Positions 9,101 through 17,435 of a DNA stretch of 41,982 bases are shown piece by piece. Location of the stretch: the NCBI GenBank assembly GCA_024404025.1, contig JAKSQP010000021.1:1-41982 (forward strand), given 5' to 3'. The DNA is from Clostridia bacterium. GTDB taxonomy: Bacteria; Bacillota; Clostridia; Oscillospirales; Acutalibacteraceae. The notes under the pieces are model-generated. The model worked only from the letters and a program-made list of their open reading frames with translations, was not told the DNA's origin and did no database searches. The stretch's first letter is position 1. Every line of letters starts with the position of its first letter. A program made the translations under genes and the position numbers.

Positions 9101-12100
9101 CTGCCGTTAAGCCTTCCGTGGCTCTTATTGACGATTTTAAAGCTTATGATCTCGCAATCCGAATGCTTCAGAATTTTTGTTGCCATTTGAAGAAGCATTT
9201 TATCGTTTTCCGCCTTGTGAACGGCTCTGTCACGCAGAAATTCACAGGAATATTTCATCTCGCCGCCGTCTGAAAGAGCTTTTGTGAAGGGATAAATGCC
9301 GTCTTCGCCTGCAAAAACCGCAAAAACGCCCTGCGGCCTTGAAATAATATCCGTTTCACGAACATTCAGGTCAACTCCGTCGAATATCGTCACACCCGTT
9401 CCGCAGTCTGAAATAAAACAGCTCATTCTGCCGTTGGAATAAACAGCGCATTCCGGCTCAAAAGGATCGGGATTTTCATAAACACTGTTCTCATTCTGCA
9501 CCCGTTCACGGATTTTCGGAATTTCCATCGGTCTTATATCCCTGAACGGCTTTGCGCCCGTCGGAATTTTCTCGTCAAGCAGGCTTGCAGCTCCCCTCAT
9601 ATCGGCATCGCTCATAAATCTTTTCTGCATAATATTTTCATTCAGCGCATTATCGGCTGAAATTATACTCATTCCGACATGGTGAGCCATATATGAACTG
9701 ACAAGCGAAAAATCTCCGTTTTCGGAGCTTCTTGTATAATCGGCGGCCTCATAGAATCCGAATTTTCCGTTCATCCCTCTTCTTTCAAGCCTTTTCAGAT
9801 TTTTCATTGATGTTTCCGGAGCCAACTGGAGCATAAGAAAGCTTGAATACGGCGAAACAACATAATCCTCGTTCAGTCCCCTGCGAAGGCCGATTTTCTG
9901 AACTCCGTGAGCTTTATATTGATAGTTCAGCTCGCTGTCAAAAGCATAAAATCCGCTTTCCGAAACGCCGAATGGTCTTTTACCGCTTCTTTTCTTCTGG
10001 CAGTAAAGGCAGAAATGGAGCGATTCATTTGTGAAGCTTCCTACGGGCGAAGGAATAAACATCAGCGGCATAAAATATTCAAACGCAGTTCCGGTCCAGG
10101 AAACAAGTCCGCTGTGCCTGCCGGAAGAAACGATGATTCTGCCCATTGCTCCCCAATGCTTTTTCGGAATCATCCTTTTCGCAACGGCAAAATAAGCAGT
10201 CATTCTCGCTTCGCTCATAAACAGATCATAGCAGCCCTCGCTTCTGCGTTCCGTTTCCGGCTCGATTCCTATATAAAACAGGTTTCTGCCGCTGTTATAC
10301 ATCGGCCTTAAGTCAGTTTCGTCAATAAGTTTCCGGATCCTTTCGGAAAGCCCGTTCATCTGCGGATATTCAGCCGCATATTCCTTAAGTCCCCGGTTAA
10401 GTGTCACAAGACTGCACACAAAATTGCCGCTGTCAACGGTTGAAACAAATTTCGGCTCAAGAGGGCGCAGGGTTTTCGTGTCATACCAGTTAAGCAGATT
10501 CCCGTGATATTTTTCAAGCTTTTCAATGCTCGTTACGGCAAGATTCAGCCTCGCGCACATTTCCGATGTTGTGATGAATCCCATATCTCTCGCCGCAAGC
10601 ACGGAAACAAGCATCAGACCGATATTCGTCGGCGAAGTTCTGTGCGCAACCGCTCTGACCGGCGAAAACTGGATATTATCGGGAGGAAGATAATTATTTT
10701 CCGCAGAACAATGTTCATCAAAAAAATTCCATGCTGACGCAGTATAATTTTTCAATATTTCTCTGTTATCTTCCGAAAGCTCGCCTTTTTTCAGCTTTAT
10801 CGGTTTATCGCTCAATAAGCCGAGCGGAATATCAAAAATCAAAAAGAATCCGATAAGCCTATGGGCAGCCGAGCCGAAAATCAGCAGAACTGCCGCAATC
10901 AATGCAGCCGGAATGCAGCCCTTGATTTTCTTTGAAAAAGAGTTTTTCTTTTCTCCTCCTGCCGCAGTAGTCCATTCAAGCAGCTTCTTTTTGCTGAATA
11001 TCATTCTGAACAGGGCTTTGCATATTGCGCAAAGCGAAACAAAAGCTTCTCTGGCGGAAAAAGCAAGCGAAACGAACGCCCTTGAGAAGGCTCCGAGCGC
11101 CGCAGGAAGAGTCTGTGAATAAAAAAGTGCCGATAAAGTCGAAAATCCGTTATGAAAAACCGCTCCGATGCCCGAAAAAATTTCATCCGATGCAATTGCG
11201 AGAATTGAAATAATGCAGATCGCCGCCGAATAAGGGCTGTGATTGAAAACCGCTGCCAAAACCGAAGCAATACATATTACGGGAGTTATGCTTCTGCGGA
11301 GATTATCAAAAAGCTTGAATCTTGAAAGAACATTGAGCGGATTTTTGCCGAAAATGAAAGGCGTATTCTGCCAATCGCCTCTTATCCATCTTTCAAGGCG
11401 CAGGAAATATGCAATCGGACTTTGCGGGATACCGTCCGTCATCTGAACTTCGGGCATAAAGCCCGCTCTCAGATAACCGCCCTCAAGAATATCGTGGCTC
11501 AATATTCTTTCTTTCGGCAGATTATCATTCAGCAGCCTGTAATAGGCGTTAACATTTATCAAACCCTTTCCGCAGAAAAGAGCTTCGCCGAAAAGATCAT
11601 AATATCTTTCCGATGAGCCGGATTCATAGACCGAAAGACCGCTTTCGCCCGAAATGATTTTTGCAAAAAGCGAACGCTTCTCACCGCCGAGGCTGTTAAC
11701 GGATTTCGGCACGAGGATGCCGTAGCCGCTTACTACTCTGCCTTTTTTATCGTCAATAACGGGTTTATTGAGCGGATGCACCGCCGCCGAAACAAGCTTT
11801 CTTATGCCATCGAATTCCGGCATTGTGTCCGCATCGAGGCAAACGAGAAATTCCGTGCTGTGAAGTGTACTTTTGTCGCCCGAAAGCACGGTAAAGCCCG
11901 ATGCTTCGCCTTTGATCGCTCTCACAAGCTCGGTTATCGCTCCCCTTTTTCGCTCTTTGCCCGTGAATTCCTCCTGCGTTTCCGAATAAGCTCTGCCTCT
12001 GACCGCCAGCAAAAATCCGCCGCCGTATTTTCTGTTTAAAGCATCAATTGCGTTTGTCATTGCTTTGATTGATGCTTTATCCTCCGGCATAACGGGCTTT

Positions 12101-13089
12101 GATGCGGACTTAAGGTCGGCAAGGCAGCATATTTTTATTCCGCTGCATCTGCTTGAAAGGAACACATTTTCAAGATGCTCTGCGCATTCAACGGCTTTTT
12201 CGGGATTCGGCATAATAGTTGAAACCGCAATAAGCGTTTCCGCCATTGACTTTTTGCTGTCCGTATCAAGCGAAAAAATCGGCTTCGGATCAATTCCGTT
12301 TAATGATGCACTTATGATAAGCGGCCTTAATATCTGCCACAAGGGAAGATAAACAATAAACGGCAGACTGATGCTTTTCATCAGGATCCCGGCAGCCGCC
12401 GCACAGAATGCGGGAAAAACCGCTTCCGCTGCGAGATAAAGAATTCCCCGCCTTCTTCTGTTTTTTTCCGGCATTATGAAAAAACCGATATGCTCGTTCT
12501 TTTCTTTTGCCTTTTTAAGAGCTTTCTCGGCAAATTCTTTTTCGGTCATTCTTTTTTTCTTTGCCCCGATTGCAACCGCTCTGCGATATTGAGCTTTCGT
12601 TTTTCCGCTCATGACCGGGTAGATTCCCGATGGATCGCAGTTCAGAACGGGCTCACTCTGATTGAGCCTTTCGCTGATTGATTCAAAATCGGTTTCGGCA
12701 AGCCTGCGCAGAGATTTTATGCTTTCCGCAAGCAGACCGTTGTCTTCTTTTGCGCCCTCTTCTCCTTTGATTATCAAGGCGCAGGTCACGGCAAGCGGAA
12801 GCAGAAGGCATTCGGTTGAACTCCGGCATTTAAGCATAAGCTTTTCAACAAGCTCATCCTCCGCCGGAAGCACTCCGCCGCCACACAGCTCAAGGCAGGT
12901 ATCAAAAAGACCCGGAAAAACATCCGGGCCGTCTGCGGTTCTCTGAATTTTTCTGCATTCTTTCAGCGATTCGGAAGCAGAACCCTCGAGAATATAAAAA
13001 TTATCCGTGAGCCATCCCGAAAAGTTTTTTCCGGCATATTTTCTGAAAGTTCCGGACGCTTTTTTTATTCTTCTTATTATATTCTTCAT
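6103..13089 (-). CDS. Cyclic beta-1,2-glucan synthase (GT84 - GH189 - GH94 architecture)
   Basis: This is a 2,328-residue membrane protein of the NdvB/ChvB/Cgs family, which builds beta-1,2-glucan from UDP-glucose and cyclises it. Start ATG 13089 follows AGGGGAT. Hydrophobic segments near residues 215-255, about 590-640 and 720-770 flank a glycosyltransferase domain with DADT (about 418) and ERWIRGDWQ (about 568), equivalent to the DxD and RW motifs. Residues about 800-1150 match the glycoamylase-like transglycosidase (GH189) domain (SPTNIGLMLVSVLAARDMGF, NWYDTKTL, STVDSGN, MAHHVGMS). The C-terminal third is GH94 phosphorylase-like (GAYGFRDQLQDSLAF about 1943; DWND about 2084). The protein is about 500 residues shorter than the roughly 2,830-2,870-residue proteobacterial enzymes as I remember them. 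It sits 4 bp after the 48-residue peptide downstream of spoVAD, implying one operon. Whether the product is cyclic or linear cannot be told. Confidence 0.92.
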   Translation of the reverse strand: MKNIIRRIKKASGTFRKYAGKNFSGWLTDNFYILEGSASESLKECRKIQRTADGPDVFPGLFDTCLELCGGGVLPAEDELVEKLMLKCRSSTECLLLPLAVTCALIIKGEEGAKEDNGLLAESIKSLRRLAETDFESISERLNQSEPVLNCDPSGIYPVMSGKTKAQYRRAVAIGAKKKRMTEKEFAEKALKKAKEKNEHIGFFIMPEKNRRRRGILYLAAEAVFPAFCAAAAGILMKSISLPFIVYLPLWQILRPLIISASLNGIDPKPIFSLDTDSKKSMAETLIAVSTIMPNPEKAVECAEHLENVFLSSRCSGIKICCLADLKSASKPVMPEDKASIKAMTNAIDALNRKYGGGFLLAVRGRAYSETQEEFTGKERKRGAITELVRAIKGEASGFTVLSGDKSTLHSTEFLVCLDADTMPEFDGIRKLVSAAVHPLNKPVIDDKKGRVVSGYGILVPKSVNSLGGEKRSLFAKIISGESGLSVYESGSSERYYDLFGEALFCGKGLINVNAYYRLLNDNLPKERILSHDILEGGYLRAGFMPEVQMTDGIPQSPIAYFLRLERWIRGDWQNTPFIFGKNPLNVLSRFKLFDNLRRSITPVICIASVLAAVFNHSPYSAAICIISILAIASDEIFSGIGAVFHNGFSTLSALFYSQTLPAALGAFSRAFVSLAFSAREAFVSLCAICKALFRMIFSKKKLLEWTTAAGGEKKNSFSKKIKGCIPAALIAAVLLIFGSAAHRLIGFFLIFDIPLGLLSDKPIKLKKGELSEDNREILKNYTASAWNFFDEHCSAENNYLPPDNIQFSPVRAVAHRTSPTNIGLMLVSVLAARDMGFITTSEMCARLNLAVTSIEKLEKYHGNLLNWYDTKTLRPLEPKFVSTVDSGNFVCSLVTLNRGLKEYAAEYPQMNGLSERIRKLIDETDLRPMYNSGRNLFYIGIEPETERRSEGCYDLFMSEARMTAYFAVAKRMIPKKHWGAMGRIIVSSGRHSGLVSWTGTAFEYFMPLMFIPSPVGSFTNESLHFCLYCQKKRSGKRPFGVSESGFYAFDSELNYQYKAHGVQKIGLRRGLNEDYVVSPYSSFLMLQLAPETSMKNLKRLERRGMNGKFGFYEAADYTRSSENGDFSLVSSYMAHHVGMSIISADNALNENIMQKRFMSDADMRGAASLLDEKIPTGAKPFRDIRPMEIPKIRERVQNENSVYENPDPFEPECAVYSNGRMSCFISDCGTGVTIFDGVDLNVRETDIISRPQGVFAVFAGEDGIYPFTKALSDGGEMKYSCEFLRDRAVHKAENDKMLLQMATKILKHSDCEIISFKIVNKSHGRLNGRLFIYYEPCIEKNDVYSRHPAFSKLFIEDDFNESAGCMTFRRRNTDESAAIAVGLKNTEKVKFTADREKVLNSPKGVFSIGEKQIKEYEKGNPDCCCAFEIPVDLAEKETKRSEMIISADENIDSAVSTFSAVKAGKADKKYAFGPFGCDAVTSALSKRLLPSVMYPKKNVVKTERNFSIGDLWSLGISGDIPIISLGIKSADETDEILPYLRFNKLIRSCGMPVDLAIIYADSDGYFNPVSVKIKQMLNSENCALMMGIKGGVHLLNSARQSYESLSALSNLSAVFTESGKDIAQRRKSDDPVHRTVLNLQIEKNAESTKPVKQYNFTNDKISIKKGSYSVDIPWVHIISGKNFGTMVSDKSIGFTWALNSGENKITPWYNDNMSDNRGEQILLRKNGRIYDVAAISDVVFMPGKAVWSCTVDGLKIEAEISVPERSMVKFCRIKTENTGQTESGFELIYYLVPVLGSGEKRAGCFSIKKIENGCIFSNHLSPVKGCAMLKCSEKSDVIVSEKEIYSADENSGVCDGSCIAVGRKVNLPPGEKNETDFSLSWGASEKAAALMPETEDVRSESIEKTIESGNEEIDKFYNSFLYSQVKRCRFYARTGFYQCSGAYGFRDQLQDSLAFLRTEPELTRIHLIRCAAVQFEEGDVLHWWHVTVNSTAEISGIRTKCSDDMLWMPYVFCEYMKITGDKSLAELRIPYIRGEILPAGEKERYFQPERSEMKESFLMHCIRAVEKSLNFGENGLPLIGSCDWNDAFSNAGDDEKGESVWLGMFQIIVLRRMSMVCTEFGMREKADEFNGIADKLVSITEKVAWDSDRYIRAILKDGVKLGRNREFIDILPQAFSAFAGDFDPERVRTALNTAYDKLFDGENSVIKLLTPAFDEYERESVGYIAAYPPGIRENGGQYTHGAVWLTMAMFRIGENEKAIRLLEALIPSIRYCDEEKAKKYRAEPYVLAGDVGIDGRAGWTHFTGSAGWLGKCIEENIKAIRNHYKAF
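8117..8136. repeat. GTAAAG-N8-CTTTAC palindrome, copy D, inside the glucan synthase gene
   Basis: Perfect 6-bp arms with spacer TTATATTG lie inside coding sequence, where the minus strand encodes Val-Lys-Gln-Tyr-Asn-Phe-Thr. The match to intergenic copy A is 18 of 20. The coding position could mean coincidence, or an intragenic regulator site. Confidence 0.4.
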
Positions 13090-13093
13090 TAAA

Positions 13094-13240
13094 TCATCCC
13101 CTGCGAATTCTGACTGCATAAAGTCCGCAGAGCAAAACTGCGGCTGCAACCGTGATTTTCTTCAGAACATTCATTATTCTTACGGCAGAAAATGCAAAAG
13201 AAGCCGTTTTCAGCATTGTAGAAATTTCTTTTGTTTTCAT
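13094..13240 (-). CDS. 48-residue single-span membrane peptide between spoVAD and the glucan synthase gene
   Basis: This small gene (MKTKEISTMLKTASFAFSAV...) starts at ATG 13240, overlapping the spoVAD stop as ATGA, with AAGGAG 6-7 nt upstream. It stops at TGA 13094, 4 bp before the glucan synthase ATG. The middle is amphipathic and basic, followed by one hydrophobic segment (about residues 29-43, ITVAAAVLLCGLYAV) and a basic C-terminus (RIRRG), so a cytoplasmic-anchored membrane peptide is likely. I recognise no family. Its tight coupling on both sides argues that it is really translated and connected to SpoVAD or to the synthase. Confidence 0.65.
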   Translation of the reverse strand: MKTKEISTMLKTASFAFSAVRIMNVLKKITVAAAVLLCGLYAVRIRRG

Positions 13241-14256
13241 TGCTTTCTCCTTAACAATACAGCATGTGCAATTCCCGGAACGGTTTCACTCTGAAGAGGC
13301 GAAACGCTTGACAGAAGCGCTCCCGTGCCGACAAAAAGCACATTGTTCAGTTCGCCCTCGTTCATTCTTCTTAAAATATGGGAGCATATTATTGCGCCGC
13401 TGCAGCCGCAGCCCGAGCCGCCCGCATAAATATCTTCCTGCTTATTCGCATCAAACATCATCATTCCGCAATCGTTGTGCACGGCGGAAATATCAATTCC
13501 GTTTTCCTTCTGCAGCAAGTCTTTCAGAAGCTCCGAGCCGATTTTTCCCAGGTCACCCGTAAGGATCATATCATAATCGGACGGAGCAGACCCGGTATCC
13601 GAAAGAAAATCGGCAATCGTTGCCGCTGCCGCAGGAGCCATTGAAGCTCCCATATTGTTTGCATCCTTGATTCCCAGATCAATTATTCTTCCGATTGCGG
13701 CTTTTTCTATTACAACGCCCGATTCCCCCCTGCCGACCACTGCGGCGCCCGCTGCGGTTGCCGTCCATTGGCAGGTCGGAGACCTCTGTCCCCCGTATTC
13801 AAGCGGCATTCTGAACTGCTTTTCGGCAGAACAGAAATGCGATGAGGTTGAGGCAACTGCAAGGTCTGCCGCAGAGGAATCGACCCATATCGCAGCGTTT
13901 GCGAGAGAAAGAGCCATCGTTGAGCAGGCTCCGTAGACTCCGGAAAGAGGAATATTAAGCTCTCTTATCCCGAAATTTGTTCCCATACATTGAGGAAGCA
14001 AATCGCCTGCAAAAATGATGTTTATATCATCCGGCGTTTTGCCCGCCTTTGCAATCGCACGCCTTACCGCATCGGAATGCATTGTGCTTTCGGCTTTTTC
14101 CCATGAATTCTGCCCTGCGGCTGCATCGTTATATATATAATCAAATTCATTTCCCAGCGGACCCTCTCCCTCTTTTTTGCCTGCAACGGCGGCATAACCG
14201 AGGATTGCAGGCCCGGACAAAAGGTTTATCGTATATTTCCCGATTCTTTCAGGCAT
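13237..14256 (-). CDS. spoVAD: Stage V sporulation protein AD
   Basis: This is a 339-residue thiolase-fold protein; B. subtilis SpoVAD has nearly the same length (about 338). In spores the SpoVA complex moves dipicolinic acid across the inner membrane, and SpoVAD is the soluble subunit reported to bind it. ATG 14256 follows GGAGG and gives the expected N-terminus (MPERIGKYTINLLSGPAIL). Conserved features include NDCGMMMFD, GGSGCGCSG and the GVYGACSTM segment at the thiolase active-site position. The usual partners spoVAC and spoVAE are not adjacent: upstream is the terminator of an unrelated operon, downstream a 48-residue membrane peptide and the glucan synthase. A sporulation sigma promoter would be expected in 14257-14320, but I could not identify one. 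Confidence 0.93.
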   Translation of the reverse strand: MPERIGKYTINLLSGPAILGYAAVAGKKEGEGPLGNEFDYIYNDAAAGQNSWEKAESTMHSDAVRRAIAKAGKTPDDINIIFAGDLLPQCMGTNFGIRELNIPLSGVYGACSTMALSLANAAIWVDSSAADLAVASTSSHFCSAEKQFRMPLEYGGQRSPTCQWTATAAGAAVVGRGESGVVIEKAAIGRIIDLGIKDANNMGASMAPAAAATIADFLSDTGSAPSDYDMILTGDLGKIGSELLKDLLQKENGIDISAVHNDCGMMMFDANKQEDIYAGGSGCGCSGAIICSHILRRMNEGELNNVLFVGTGALLSSVSPLQSETVPGIAHAVLLRRKQ

Positions 14257-14320
14257 ATTCCCGCCTCCGTTTCTTCTCAAATAGGTTTGACCGGATATGA
14301 AAAAATATACATCGGAGCAT

Positions 14321-14348
14321 AAAAAATTCCGCATCCGAAGATGCGGAA
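14321..14348 (-). terminator. Intrinsic terminator of the SGNH operon
   Basis: On the minus strand TTCCGCATC-TTCG-GATGCGGAA, a perfect 9-bp stem with a UUCG tetraloop, is followed by six Ts. It is placed 4 bp after the SGNH hydrolase stop codon and insulates spoVAD from that operon. Confidence 0.9.
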
Positions 14349-14352
14349 TAAG

Positions 14353-15432
14353 TTATATGAGATTTTTTATCAGCGGAGCAAGCTCCTTTGCCCACAGATA
14401 ATTGCCTTCGTCATTCGGATGATATCCGTATTTCGGCTCGGGAGAATCCTTGCCGTTGATGCTCAGAATTTTTACGGTATCAAAATAAGCATCTGCTTTC
14501 GGAGCAATTTCATTCTTTATATATTCATTGACATCAAGCCAGATTTTCAGCGTTTCGCCCTCATAGCCGAAAGGCGGTATGCTCTGAATAATAACCTTTG
14601 CATTTGCCTCTTTAAGCAGAAGAACGGTTTTCATAAGATTCGCCTTGATTTCCTCTGCGGAAAAGCCCTTGAAAATATCGTTAACGCCGAAGCAGACCGT
14701 CACAATGTCATTCTGCTTTGCTTTTGAAAGCCATATTCCGTCTGTTGCGGCATCAGCTCCTCTTGCAAAACCGATGCCCATATCCCAGAAGCCGTATCTG
14801 TCGCCGAGTTCTTCGGCAATAACGGCAGCATAATGGCGATAGGAATTGAATGTTGTGCCGATGCATTGGGTTATGGAGTCGCCGATAAAAGCAATTCTTT
14901 TTTCAGCCTTTCTTTCAACTCCCGAGAAAACGGGAAGCGGAATTTCGGAAGAAGCCTTCCATGCAAAGCCTTTTTTTCTGAAAAGTGCGATCTGACTTTC
15001 CGGATGGCACGGAACTTTTCTGCCGGAAAATTTTATGCGAAGACAGATGAATTTATCTTTCTCAGCCAAAATCTTAACGGGATCGGAAAAAGTGATTTTT
15101 TCACCCTCGATTTTCTTTTCCGCTTTGCCGCCAAAGGTTATGGGCAGGAATTTTTCCTTTGAAGCCGCATACGGATCGCAATTATCCGTTACCGCCGCTT
15201 CAAGAGAAACGATTTTCCAGGGATAAACATCGTTGCATCTGCTCTTTGAGCCGTCTGCGAAGGTGCTGTCGATAACATCGGACCAGCCGAAAATCCAGTT
15301 GAATCCGCCGCCTTTATATACTTTCAGAAAGGCCAAACCCGTTGAAGGCTCATCGGCATTGCGGCGCAGAACAAAGCTCTGATTTCCGTTTGATGCAAGG
15401 GTGTTCGAAACATATTTTTCAAAAATGTTCAT
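14353..15432 (-). CDS. SGNH/GDSL-family hydrolase with N-terminal accessory domain
   Basis: This is a 359-residue predicted esterase, probably a carbohydrate or acyl esterase. The SGNH motifs are visible: FIGDSIT (block I, Ser about 181), GFARGA (block II Gly region), GVND (block III, about 247) and HPND (catalytic His-Asp pair, about 337). The first about 165 residues are beta-rich and resemble the sandwich domains that precede SGNH domains in acetylxylan-esterase-like enzymes. There is no signal peptide, so it is probably cytoplasmic. Its start overlaps the stop of the preceding membrane-protein gene (ATGA), so it is translationally coupled and the last gene before the terminator. Substrate unknown; deacetylation of an imported sugar is an inference from the neighbours. 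Confidence 0.82.
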   Translation of the reverse strand: MNIFEKYVSNTLASNGNQSFVLRRNADEPSTGLAFLKVYKGGGFNWIFGWSDVIDSTFADGSKSRCNDVYPWKIVSLEAAVTDNCDPYAASKEKFLPITFGGKAEKKIEGEKITFSDPVKILAEKDKFICLRIKFSGRKVPCHPESQIALFRKKGFAWKASSEIPLPVFSGVERKAEKRIAFIGDSITQCIGTTFNSYRHYAAVIAEELGDRYGFWDMGIGFARGADAATDGIWLSKAKQNDIVTVCFGVNDIFKGFSAEEIKANLMKTVLLLKEANAKVIIQSIPPFGYEGETLKIWLDVNEYIKNEIAPKADAYFDTVKILSINGKDSPEPKYGYHPNDEGNYLWAKELAPLIKNLI

Positions 15433-15770
15433 TTTATTTCTTCTTTCAATATTCTGTCATAATATTCGTAAAGCTTCTGTACGCCGTTTTCAAGGAAATA
15501 ATAGTGCGCAACATACGGAACGAGAAGAACAAAGAATATTCCGCTCAAAACAGCAGCAGCCATCTCACCGGTAAACACCGTCAGCGCTATCGCTATTATC
15601 GTGAAAAGCGCAAAAAACACGGTAACGATAAGATGGATCAGCCGTTCATGCTGAAAGAAACCCGTCTGAATAAGCAGATCGTTTTTTATCCGCAAAAGCT
15701 CGGTTCCGGAAAGCTTTCCAAAATCAATGCCCGCAAGATATTCAAGATATTTTTTTAGTCTGCGTCTCAT
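15429..15770 (-). CDS. Small two-span membrane protein
   Basis: This 113-residue protein has a basic N-terminus (MRRRLKKYLEYLAG), two adjacent hydrophobic segments (about residues 46-67 and 70-90) and an acidic-basic tail. Ribosome binding site AAGG lies upstream of ATG 15770, and the gene is 9 bp after the glycosidase-like gene. No family is recognised. The arrangement (membrane hairpin between two predicted carbohydrate enzymes) gives no clear role. Confidence 0.7.
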   Translation of the reverse strand: MRRRLKKYLEYLAGIDFGKLSGTELLRIKNDLLIQTGFFQHERLIHLIVTVFFALFTIIAIALTVFTGEMAAAVLSGIFFVLLVPYVAHYYFLENGVQKLYEYYDRILKEEIK

Positions 15771-15779
15771 AATATCGCC

Positions 15780-17318
15780 TTACTTTTCGATTATTTCAAA
15801 CGCTTCTCCGTTGTCGGAAATGCGCAGACGAACCGTGTTGTTTTCAAACTTAAGTCTGATTTCGCCCTTGCTGCCGATAAACGGTTCAACTCTCTTTCTG
15901 AGCTTTGATGAGCCGAAACCGTCAACGGCGATCCACGAGCCTTTGCCGTCTTTTATTTCGCAATAAGAGCCTCTGGCCTTTTCTCTGATGTTTTCGGGGA
16001 GAAATCTTTTTGCCGAAACGGCTGTAAGTCCGTTTTCTTTAACGAGGGAAGCAACATCCTCAAGCGTTTCATCCGAAATACAATGTCCGCAAAGGAAGCA
16101 GAGCTTAAGGCTTTCAAGCTTTTCCTTTCTGACCTTTCCGTCAAAAACAACAGCATTATTCAGCGAGGCAAATGAACGGTGTTTTCTCAGCGACCACGGA
16201 GAAAATCTGCCCCAGGAAAGGCCGTTTTTGCAGGTTTCGCCGTGGGTGAGAATATTGAACACCCGGATATATTCTTTTGATTTGCCGTCCGGCTTGATTT
16301 TATTGTTGCCGAAGAGCCATTTTCTCCACATGATCGGATCATTCTGACCCCAGAATGAATCATCATATCTGATTATCGCAACCTCGGGGCGAAGATCATG
16401 AACATCGTAATTTCTTTCTTTATCTTTATATTCATTGCTGAATTTAAGGAAAGCTTTTCCGTAATCGTTAAGCTCTCCGCCCTCTTCGTTCTTCGTAACG
16501 AACGCATGGCAGCTCTCAACATAAACTCTGTTTGCGCCTGAAAGATATGAAAAAACAAGATTGTTATACATTTCCTCCGGAGAATGACCCGGATTCGTGA
16601 GTCTGTACCAAAGGTCAACACAGTTCCACAGCTCTGTTCCGTATTCTATTGCCGCTCCTGCGGCGATCGCATACTGAACATCGGAATACGATTCCTTCTG
16701 CGATTTGAAATTCGGCGTGATCCCGTTTTCGGCAAATATATGATAAAGGACGGGGAAAACGTGCTCTCCGCAAAGATTCGGCGCACCCTTTTTCTTCAAA
16801 TCGCCAAAATATTCACGAAGCTGCGAGCTTAAGAATTCGCCCTGCTCAACAACATTTTTTGTTTTGCAGAGAGGAAATGCACGCATGATCTTTTTGAACT
16901 TATATGCCATTTCAATTGATTTGTTCGTATGGATTATGCAATGCTCGAATTCATCATACATCAGCGAAACGAGATTTCCCGCTTTTTTCAGCGCCTCAAT
17001 ATATCTTGCCGGCAGATTGAGAAGATGGGTGCCGTCCGGTCTGTTCGCCCATTCATAGCCGTCAGGACCTTTTGAATCAGCCGAAAAATTCTGGAATTCA
17101 AAATTCGCAATAAAATCCATGCCGTAGCTCTTGAATTTTTCGGCAGCTTCAGCCGCCATTTTGCAGGCTTTATCAAGAGTAAATCTGTTCGGATCAAAAT
17201 GGCACACCGCATAATCAAGATTTTTTCCGCCGTCTGCGGTCAGTTCAAATGAAGGTCTTCCTTCGATCACATCGCCTTCAAAAGTATTTATGCCGATTTT
17301 AAGCTTCTTATCCATCAT
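15780..17318 (-). CDS. Unclassified glycoside-hydrolase-like (TIM-barrel) protein
   Basis: This 512-residue cytoplasmic protein lacks a signal peptide. The central part reads like an (alpha/beta)8 glycosidase: VSLMYDEFEHC (acidic Asp-Glu pair), DVQYAIAAGAAIEYGTELW, YNNLVFSYLSGANRVYVES and AIIRYDDSFWG. The C-terminal about 80 residues form a small beta-rich domain (IAVDGFGSSKLR, RLKFENNTVRLRIS). I cannot assign a GH family; the Glu residues in YDEFEH and YVESCH are only candidate catalytic acids. It is first in an operon with the membrane protein and SGNH hydrolase, transcribed from a consensus promoter divergent from an oxidoreductase. An intracellular oligosaccharide hydrolase is a reasonable inference. 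Start ATG 17318, or the next codon. Confidence 0.7.
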   Translation of the reverse strand: MMDKKLKIGINTFEGDVIEGRPSFELTADGGKNLDYAVCHFDPNRFTLDKACKMAAEAAEKFKSYGMDFIANFEFQNFSADSKGPDGYEWANRPDGTHLLNLPARYIEALKKAGNLVSLMYDEFEHCIIHTNKSIEMAYKFKKIMRAFPLCKTKNVVEQGEFLSSQLREYFGDLKKKGAPNLCGEHVFPVLYHIFAENGITPNFKSQKESYSDVQYAIAAGAAIEYGTELWNCVDLWYRLTNPGHSPEEMYNNLVFSYLSGANRVYVESCHAFVTKNEEGGELNDYGKAFLKFSNEYKDKERNYDVHDLRPEVAIIRYDDSFWGQNDPIMWRKWLFGNNKIKPDGKSKEYIRVFNILTHGETCKNGLSWGRFSPWSLRKHRSFASLNNAVVFDGKVRKEKLESLKLCFLCGHCISDETLEDVASLVKENGLTAVSAKRFLPENIREKARGSYCEIKDGKGSWIAVDGFGSSKLRKRVEPFIGSKGEIRLKFENNTVRLRISDNGEAFEIIEK

Positions 17319-17343
17319 ATACCATCCTTATTTTGATAATCTC

Positions 17344-17373
17344 ATTATATATGTTTTTGCATAAAATTGTCAA
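17344..17373 (-). promoter_or_regulatory. Sigma-A promoter of the leftward carbohydrate operon
   Basis: On the minus strand TTGACA (17368-17373), an 18-bp spacer and TATAAT (17344-17349) give two perfect consensus hexamers, 26 bp before the ATG. The -35 elements of the two divergent promoters are only 6 bp apart. Confidence 0.8.
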
Positions 17374-17379
17374 TGACTA

Positions 17380-17408
17380 TTGAAGTAAATAAGAACTTAT
17401 GTTATAGT
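17380..17408 (+). promoter_or_regulatory. Sigma-A promoter of the rightward oxidoreductase operon
   Basis: TTGAAG (17380-17385), a 17-bp spacer and TATAGT (17403-17408), 27 bp before the ATG of the Gfo/Idh/MocA gene. It is back to back with the leftward promoter, so one regulator could control both directions. Confidence 0.75.
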
Positions 17409-17435
17409 TAAGAAAAAAATATTGGAAGTGTTGAT

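Noticed and set aside
14257..14320. Sigma-G promoter upstream of spoVAD
   Set aside because: Expected from biology, but I found no pair of elements with acceptable match and spacing.
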